A DNA stretch of 64,000 bases. Origin: Nothopassalora personata. Lineage: Eukaryota > Ascomycota > Dothideomycetes > Mycosphaerellales > Mycosphaerellaceae. The DNA lies in assembly GCA_033816765.1 (NCBI GenBank), contig CM066296.1, positions 1,922,001 to 1,986,000 on the forward strand, in the 5' to 3' direction. Below the pieces are notes generated by a model that saw only the letters and a list, made by a program, of their open reading frames with translations, was not told where the DNA came from and did not search any database. How positions within the stretch are numbered: position 1 is the first letter of the stretch; every line of letters starts with the position of its first letter. Shown in pieces: positions 57,937 through 64,000 of this stretch. The position numbers and the translations under genes were made by a program.

Positions 57937-58762
57937 AGGAGGACGTCATACCGCCAGTCTTGCCCCCGTTGTTCGGATACCACTCAGTCTGCAAGCCACC
58001 ATCGATGCTGCACGATTTGTGGCCGCCGGCATCCCGAATAGGTCACTGACGCAGCTGCAAGCAAGAAAGCCACTTTGAGAGTGGATTCCGTTGAACAGGA
58101 TTGTCAACTCCCGAGTCTCACCATGTCGCCGCGCTGGACAAGGCAAACCTTATTACAACTGTCCTCAGACCTCACCTCAACTCGCCAAGCTCGGCTTTAC
58201 CTCTCGGAGTTCGATCATTGGGCAGGCGATGCGAACTGATCGAGCACCGTTCGAGCCTTCACTGGGCATACCTCCGCAAAAGGGACAAGTTTGCCCGGTC
58301 TCTCCTGCTTGGAGAGCGCCCAAATCTCCTCGAGTCGACCACTGCCATGTAGCTTGTTATGGCGACTTGCGAAGATACCAGCAGCCATTGTATGCACGCT
58401 TCTATGACATCTAACAAGGGTCGTGTACGAGAGACGCTGGTTCGCATTCCAGCTAGCGTGAGGGTGGCTACCAACGCCACGATAGCTACGGCGCTGAAAC
58501 ACAACGAGTACGACGAGGCTCATATCGCCGACTGGACAGCTACAAGTATGGCTTGTGCTCGAGCTGTCCTCTGTGATACCCAGCTCACGTGGCAGGATGT
58601 TGAGGACATGCAAAAGTTTATTGTTGCCATCTCTGGCATCTACTTTTGAGCGCAGATCTAAGCTTGGGTCAGTATTTGGAATTGTTCTCGTGAGACACAA
58701 CGGCTATCTGGACGCACTCAAGTACTACCATCAGGATATAAATCGTTATTGGTTCCTGACGA
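57937..58762. other. Intergenic; ambiguous overlapping ORFs
   Basis: Overlapping frames on both strands (58,215-58,700 minus, 58,359-58,649 plus) have no family match. A minus frame at 58,504-58,259 is hydrophobic (SAVAIVALVATLTLAG) and could encode a membrane segment of a small protein, but no convincing start or splice sites were found. Confidence 0.35.
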
Positions 58763-60112
58763 ATGATTCTGTCTGGGCCAGACAAGACGTCGGAGATGCA
58801 GGAGCAGAAGCAAGAACTCTCAACGATGGATCACGAAAATGAAGGACTGGCGCCTTTGTCAGAGGATAGCTTGGCGGACCGTGTCTGGGCATCTCCCAAC
58901 CCCTATGGCGAGGCTAGCCACGCCACTGAGCGAGGAACAACAACGGCCGGAGAATCTGATGCACCCGTAGAAGGTGCAGCATCTGATACGACCCCTGAGC
59001 AGGGCAACATGGCACAGCAGGATTTTTCACAACTTGCCAGACGTAAGTCCGAGAGAAAGTCCAAGCCTTCGCGAAAGTTCGATGCTCTTGAGCAAGCGAG
59101 GCCACGACCGAATACTCCCAGAGCCGACTCGCCCTCGAGGGTGGAAAGGCGAGCTTCCAAATGCATTGACAAGATTGCTTTATCCTCAGAGCTTCCAAAG
59201 CATTGTGGCAAACAATGGCAAGGGCCTTCTTCGAAAGCCAAGGACGACCGATGGTGCTGGGAAGAAGAAGAGCTTATTCTTCTAGAATGGGCTGAGTGCC
59301 GTCGCAACTTCACAAGCTGGAAAAAGATTGGGAAGCTCCTAGTCAGGACCGACCGGGCCGTTCGAATTCGTTATTGCCATCTGAACAAGCCACCTAAGAA
59401 GAGGAGAGCGCCGAGGGCCTTGCAGATGAGACCTCCAAAGGTCTTGCCCCTGAAGGTGCTGACGCGACTTGACGCCCTCCTGACCGAACATGATGTGGAG
59501 CCGGATGTTTTGACCACGCCACAGGTTCAAATATCTTCAGCGGAGCGGCATATTGATCAAGCGCATTCCTTGATACCGTCCCCGTTCTCAGACCAATCAG
59601 AGACTCCGGATATCGACATGGACGTTAGCTCAATGCCCCCAGAAAGACCCGCGAGCACTATACCACTGCCCAGCTCCTTGACTACCAGATACGATACACC
59701 ATACTATGGCACTCAGGACATGACGACCATCAAGCACTTCATCTGCCGCGGTTGCGAGTTCTCGCGCCCGACCCAAAGACGACGTGAAAAAGGCGACGAT
59801 ATCTGCGTCTACTGCGAAAATTTCGGCTCCTCAGACAGATGGAGGACCGCCGAAGAACTTGCCGTCTGTGTGACATGCGGAGGAATGGGAAGCCTTGCCT
59901 GCTTTACTGTGCCGAATGGTCCTGTGATGTGCCCTGATCATTACGACAAGACGACGTGTACGCGATGCCAGCGGATCAGGATGGAGACGCCAATATACAA
60001 GCCCGTGTGCGAAGATGAGAATGGGAATGAGGCAGTGGCGAGTACGGGAGAAGAAGATCAGGCGGAGGAGGAAGTACTAGAGGTGTGGGAGTCAGGGAAG
60101 CGCTGCCATTGA
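58763..60112 (+). CDS. Myb/SANT-like protein with Cys-rich C-terminal zinc module
   Basis: A single exon of 449 residues from ATG 58,763 (Met12 and Met22 are alternative starts). The N terminus is acidic and disordered, followed by a basic RRKSERKSKPSRKF patch. A Myb/SANT-like domain lies at about 168-215 (RWCWEEEELILLEWAECR, then SWKKIGKLLVRTDRAVRIRY), with a KPPKKRRAPR nuclear localisation signal after it. The C-terminal third (about 330-415) holds about ten cysteines plus histidine in CxxC pairs (CRGC, CVYC, CVTC, CPDH, CTRC), consistent with several zinc ions; I do not recognise it as a named domain. An acidic tail ends the protein. It is probably a nuclear DNA- or chromatin-binding factor. 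Its Myb-like segment resembles the first repeat of the protein at 51,960-53,738. Confidence 0.7.
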   Translation: MILSGPDKTSEMQEQKQELSTMDHENEGLAPLSEDSLADRVWASPNPYGEASHATERGTTTAGESDAPVEGAASDTTPEQGNMAQQDFSQLARRKSERKSKPSRKFDALEQARPRPNTPRADSPSRVERRASKCIDKIALSSELPKHCGKQWQGPSSKAKDDRWCWEEEELILLEWAECRRNFTSWKKIGKLLVRTDRAVRIRYCHLNKPPKKRRAPRALQMRPPKVLPLKVLTRLDALLTEHDVEPDVLTTPQVQISSAERHIDQAHSLIPSPFSDQSETPDIDMDVSSMPPERPASTIPLPSSLTTRYDTPYYGTQDMTTIKHFICRGCEFSRPTQRRREKGDDICVYCENFGSSDRWRTAEELAVCVTCGGMGSLACFTVPNGPVMCPDHYDKTTCTRCQRIRMETPIYKPVCEDENGNEAVASTGEEDQAEEEVLEVWESGKRCH

Positions 60113-61270
60113 GGTGGTAGATAATGGGATTGACTCAGCTTGCGCGACAAACGTTTCAAGGCAAGCTTCACGCGGTAGTGATTAGTATGGTACAAACCAT
60201 CTCGCCTTCTTCTCACGCAGTAACAAGAGGTTCCTCAACTCAGTGCACAGAAGTCACAAAGTTCTGTGCCAGGCGCATTATCGCTCGTTCGATACTCCTG
60301 CTCCGAGAACTCGTGAAGCGATGAGGGATCATAATGAGAGCATGCATTGGGCCGGCGAGCTGCAGGGGATTTGATCACTTTCTTTTTGCTTATCGTCTCT
60401 AGATTGCGGTATGTTGCCCACGACTCCCGCGACGATAAGATCGGTTTCCCATGTGTCTTGCTGGAACATGATCGATGAAACGTACTGTGGGATCTTGATG
60501 GGCTACGCGACCATGACATGCGAATGGAAAGTCTGAGAAAAGATCCTGGATGTCGCTGCTCCAAGACGAGAGATTCGAAGCTCAAGAGCTGTGAGTCCGA
60601 GAACGCATCGCAGAGAAGTGCACGAGGACTGAGACCATCAACATTCGAATTGCAACGAAGGAGCTTCGCAATACGAGTGTGCCTGTCATGATGGTCTGGG
60701 AAGGTATGAAGGTCGCACGTAGCAGCGGAGAGCGCCTTCAAATGTCTGTCTGTGCCTTTCAAGGTCAAGGAGCTCGTGCGCCTCGCCACTACCATTCACA
60801 ATGTCACCCTGCAATGGCGAGCACAACTGAGAAAGGCGACCTTCATCGACGCCTGTATCTGACCGCACGGAGAGTATACACCAGCTCTTTCGAGGTCGAT
60901 GAAGACATTAATCTGACTCCTGTTGAGCTGCTCAAAGCACTGCAGGGGAGTTCAGACAATGTGAGTAGATTGATGTGTTAAGAGAGATCTACGAAAGCGC
61001 GAGAAAGCAATCTAAGCTACAGGTAAGTGCCTGAGGCAGCAACTAGCGCCTTGGCATCCAAAGAACCACCTACGGCATTCATCCTGCACCGCATGCCCGC
61101 GAGCATCGAAAGAGCATGCCTGGCGAGATCTGACTGGTGAAGAAGGAAGGCCCAAGGCGCTGATGGCCGCAGAAGGACGATGGACCTGAACCTCTTCAAC
61201 CTCACTGACTGTACTCACTCTGCTCATGTGCACACGATGAACCAATTACTTCCTGACTCGCCGACCGACA
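60113..61270. other. Unresolved stretch; one possible exon
   Basis: A plus-strand ATG at about 60,820 opens MASTTEKGDLHRRLYLTARRV and reaches LLKALQGSSDN followed by a GT donor (gtgagtag) near 60,960, so it may be a first exon of a small gene, but no downstream exon was identified. A 186-codon minus ORF covers 60,235-60,795 without recognisable features. Confidence 0.3.
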
Positions 61271-62052
61271 TTGAACGGCCCTGCGCATATCAGATCCTTT
61301 TTATCAGATCCTCGGCATGGCCCATACCGCCGCGGCGAAACAACATCGGGGAACGAAACACACGCGCTCAAGTTGACGGCAGAGCAAGAGTTGGATTTGG
61401 GCAGACTGGTGGAGGGCTTTCACTTCTCGCGATGGTTCTTCGTCACATATCAGGCAGCCCTAATCGGCGTGGTACTCATAGCTGCAGCATTGCGATGGCA
61501 TGAGCGAAGACACAGATCACAGAGAAGAGCTCGAAGACGGCGAGACGCTCATGAGAAGAGCGCGGACGATGAGACGGCAGGCCTGCTTCGACCATCTTCG
61601 CAGGATGATCCCCCTGCTGAAGTAAAAGAGGCGCGAAGCAGCCATGACACGGCGATAAGAACACCTCGAAGTGGCACATCAGCAAGCAGTTCCTCACAGA
61701 TGAGCCGGAGTGGTAACAACACACCTGCTACCAAACGTGAGGAGAGCCAAGCTTGATCTGGGTGGTTCAGGATGCCAGACACGTCTCTTGGATCAGCCAG
61801 GAACGGCTCGATGAACTTACGGAACTGGGCTGCCACGTTGTTGTTCCACCTCCCAGTCGATCGCACGGGCGACCTGATATGCGACAGCTTCTCAGAGAAA
61901 GTGTTCATGAGCTCTCAGAAGCCGCGGACGATAAGCTCGGGGTCGTAGTGAGCGGACCCGACTCTATGAATAGGGACGTGAGGAATGCGTGTGCTGCGTT
62001 GGCGTGGAAGGGCAGGGATGTAGAGGTTTCGGTTGAGAAATTTGGATGGTGA
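61271..62052 (+). pseudogene. Ferric reductase (FRE-type) relic: N and C termini fused by internal deletion
   Basis: The first part (frame to 61,756) reads LTAEQELDLGRLVEGFHFSR then WFFVTYQAALIGVVLIAAAL, the juxtamembrane start and first helix that I associate with fungal metalloreductases, plus a long basic and Ser-rich loop. It stops at 61,756. In a different frame from 61,753 the sequence is LIWVVQDARHVSWISQERLDEL, ending VVVSGPDSMNRDVRNAC and DVEVSVEKFGW, the C-terminal NAD-binding end of the same family. The heme-binding transmembrane core, the FAD-binding domain and most of the NAD domain (several hundred residues) are missing. It cannot reduce iron or copper. Confidence 0.68.
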
Positions 62053-62149
62053 TGTTGAGGTTGATTTTGCGCATCATACGACGGATGGATACAATAGATG
62101 ACATGATGATATAGAAGACAACATAGACGACCGTTTGGATCCGCCTGTC

Positions 62150-62690
62150 TCATTGCCATCCGCGCCGAACGACCTCACCAATAGCAACCTGCTCCCGGCG
62201 AAGCTCCTTCCAAACCACCAACCCAAGCTCCTTGCTCAACCGATGTTGCCGTCTCCGTATCAAGCTCTGCCGTTCCCGCCTCGCTCTTACCTGGGCCATG
62301 CGGTCCAGAATACCATCAGTGACTCTGTCTCGGCTCTTTGTCCGAGGCCACACAAGCTCCTCGGCTTCCACGAGCTTTCGATTCCATGCGTTGAGCTCTC
62401 TCTCTCTCTCATATTACACATTCTTCTTCCTACATTCTTCCAGTTCCTCCGTAACGTTACGAAGGCGCAGAGCACGGAGGGATCTGAAGCCTGACATTGG
62501 AGTCGGGGCACTGAAGTGAGTCCTTGTTGCGGGTGTGAGGTTGATGTTGATGTTGAGTTGCTCTAAATCAGGCAGATCTTTGAGACTGCCCATCGCCTGC
62601 TGCGCCGCGTTGCAGGAGACATGATTACCAAGGTCCAGGACGATATATCTGATCGACTGGGGATACGAAAGAGTGCGTGCGACCAATGTC
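62150..62690 (-). pseudogene. Paralogue A of an unrecognised repeat/coiled-coil family, with in-frame stop
   Basis: The minus frame reads SYPQSIRYIVLDLGNHVSC, LPDLEQLNININLTPATRTHF and FRSLRALRLRNVTEELEECRKK. A TAA at 62,416-62,414 follows, and the same frame then continues (ELNAWNRKLVEAEELVWP and an Arg-rich coiled coil, RARRERQSLIRRRQHRLSKEL) to 62,150. It is homologous to the protein at 63,473. The upstream part is not resolved; an intron ending near 62,695 is possible. The leucine spacing suggests a leucine-rich-repeat-like fold, as in fungal F-box-associated regions. Confidence 0.5.
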
Positions 62691-63472
62691 CTCTACACTT
62701 CGACACCTCACTCCATGGCGATGAAGAATTGAATAGATACCCTCCTTGAAGATCAAAGGAAGAGTAAGGATTCCGATTCAATTTCCTCTGGCTCTATACT
62801 CGCTGGTAGAGATCTTATCCCAGACCAATACAAGAGCAAGCAATATCGACAGCTTCCTCATCTTCTAACCCGCAGAAATATCGAGGTCGTGTTCAGATGG
62901 GCGTATACCATGAAGCGAAGGTCTGGTGGCAGGTCAAGGAGGCCGGGACCTTTCCCGGTTTGCATGAGTCAGCACGAGGGAATATGTCTTGTCGAATTGT
63001 GAGCTGAATGTGTGCTTCGAGTGGATGATGCTTTCTTCCAAATTATGGTTCCGAGGTTCTGCGAGGTAAGATGCGACGCTGTCGAAGTATTTGTGCTTTG
63101 TGGTGTTGGTGAGAATCTTGGTAGTGGAGTTGGAGGATTGGTGTGGGCTGTGGATGTGTCGAGAGGAGGGGAGAGGCCGCTGAAAGATGGATTATACTTA
63201 GGCTGATTTGGGGACGGGACATTACTCGGGCAAAAGACTGCGAGAGCGATTGGCAAGGGATGGCCAGGTGTTCGAGGACAAGAGTTTGGATTAATCGGAG
63301 GCGAAAGACTGGCAGGTCTTGGCTGGGATATTTAATGATGAGGGTCGTGATTGTGTGTAATACGCTGCGTGTAAGAACTGACTAAACATGGTGCAGCCCA
63401 GACAACGACTTCACCTCCTCCTTGGAAGCCAGACAAGCTTGACGCACGGCGTGAAACCAACTTCACTCTTGA
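62691..63472. other. Region between the two paralogues, no supported gene
   Basis: It probably contains the missing 5' part of paralogue A on the minus strand, but the frames are broken. A Pro/Ser/Thr-rich minus ORF (63,256-62,969) is the only long one and looks non-specific. Confidence 0.35.
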
Positions 63473-64000
63473 CTACCTCGTTCCAAGATCCCGCCGCAAC
63501 CTCTCCTCCTGAACCCTCAGCCTCTCGCGTCTCTCTTCACGAAGTCTGGCATTGGGATCCCTCACTCGCCCACTCAGCCGCTCTATCTCAGCAACTCTCC
63601 AGTCTATCAGCCTAGTCTTGATCTCGGTTATGGTCATCTGAAGCCTTAATGCCTTCAACTCTTCAAACAACGAAATATCAGCCGGATCCGGCGTCCACTT
63701 CGCTTGCTCCTCCTGAGCCTCTCGAAGCTCCCGCTCCAGGCCATCCTTCTTCGCCTGTCTCTCAGCAGCCTTCTGTCGCTCGATAGCTTCATCCTCAGGG
63801 AATACAAGCCCTACACTGGCAAGTGCTTTGAAGCTGGATGGTGCGCTGGAATCTCGCAGGCGGAAGTGAGTATAGGTTGCGGGTGTTACATGAATCACGA
63901 TATCTCGTAGATTCGGCAGATTCTTTAGGCGGCATAGTGCATCTCGTGCCAGGTGAGGTGAGACATGCCCGAGCTCTAGGATCACAGATTGGACAGACTT
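63473..64000 (-). CDS. Paralogue B of the same unrecognised family (5' end beyond window)
   Basis: The minus frame is open from the window edge to a stop at 63,473 (about 175 residues shown). It starts KSVQSVILELGHVSPHLARDAL, then LPNLRDIVIHVTPATYTHF, FKALASVGLVFPEDEAI, and a long Glu/Arg/Gln-rich coiled coil (KDGLERELREAQEEQAKW; ERLSGRVRDPNARLREER). Segment order and motifs (LxxLxxLxxLxI.VTPATxTHF) match paralogue A. The function is unknown; the layout is compatible with the LRR-like C terminus of an F-box protein, since F-box relics lie nearby, but no F-box is visible here. Confidence 0.55.
   Translation of the reverse strand, partial: KSVQSVILELGHVSPHLARDALCRLKNLPNLRDIVIHVTPATYTHFRLRDSSAPSSFKALASVGLVFPEDEAIERQKAAERQAKKDGLERELREAQEEQAKWTPDPADISLFEELKALRLQMTITEIKTRLIDWRVAEIERLSGRVRDPNARLREERRERLRVQEERLRRDLGTR

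Noticed and set aside
58215..58700. 161-codon minus ORF and overlapping plus ORF
   Set aside because: Two comparable frames on opposite strands without motifs; neither start nor splice sites are convincing.
1..64000. CRISPR array, bacterial operon, phage or integron-like system
   Set aside because: There are no regularly spaced direct repeats with unique spacers, no Shine-Dalgarno-led gene strings, and splice sites and RIP show a fungal nuclear genome.

Overview
The window is nuclear DNA of a filamentous ascomycete (Pezizomycotina). The evidence is short GT-AG introns of about 47-75 bp, compact genes without operons, fungal families (berberine-bridge-type oxidase, sugar transporter, tyrosine phosphatase, Myb-like proteins, F-box relics) and large blocks with the signature of repeat-induced point mutation (RIP): CpA and TpG nearly gone, TpA greatly enriched, CpG kept. 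A Dothideomycete is my guess for the class; the window does not prove it.

Layout. Positions 1-12,200 are a RIP-degraded transposon block: a minus-strand Gypsy chromovirus (1-6,119), then Copia-like wreckage. It is broken by young, un-RIPed insertions: a 760-bp element with a 15-bp target-site duplication, a solo LTR with duplication ATAGG, and a probable second LTR with TTACC. Positions 12,638-19,300 hold a gene island: an FAD-linked oxidase, a P450 relic, a secreted germin-like cupin, and a minus-strand alpha/beta-hydrolase fragment. Positions 20,499-35,319 are one nested stack: a Copia element (duplication GAATC), with a Gypsy chromovirus inside it (AGGAG), a solo LTR inside that (CCGTA), and another small solo LTR in the Copia (GAGTC). 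All four duplications can be read exactly.

Positions 35,863-62,052 are mostly genic: a sugar transporter intact except for one in-frame TAG; a head-to-head pair of mitochondrial-biogenesis genes (Cbp6/UQCC2-like and mitochondrial IF-2); a kinase-like protein lacking the usual ATP-binding lysine; three F-box relics; two Myb-like proteins on either side of a classical protein tyrosine phosphatase and a small Mrx7-like protein; and a ferric reductase relic reduced to its two ends. Positions 62,150-64,000 carry two minus-strand paralogues of an unrecognised family, one with a stop codon and one cut by the window edge.

The genes do not form a clear pathway. The main themes are mitochondrial gene expression (mtIF2, Cbp6-like, Mrx7-like) and gene decay beside a transposon block (P450, hydrolase, transporter, F-box, ferric reductase). 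I found no convincing new defence or biosynthetic system. The most unusual items are the dated transposon stack, antisense ORF relics between pol and the 3' LTR, the domain make-up of mtIF2, and the kinase-like protein.
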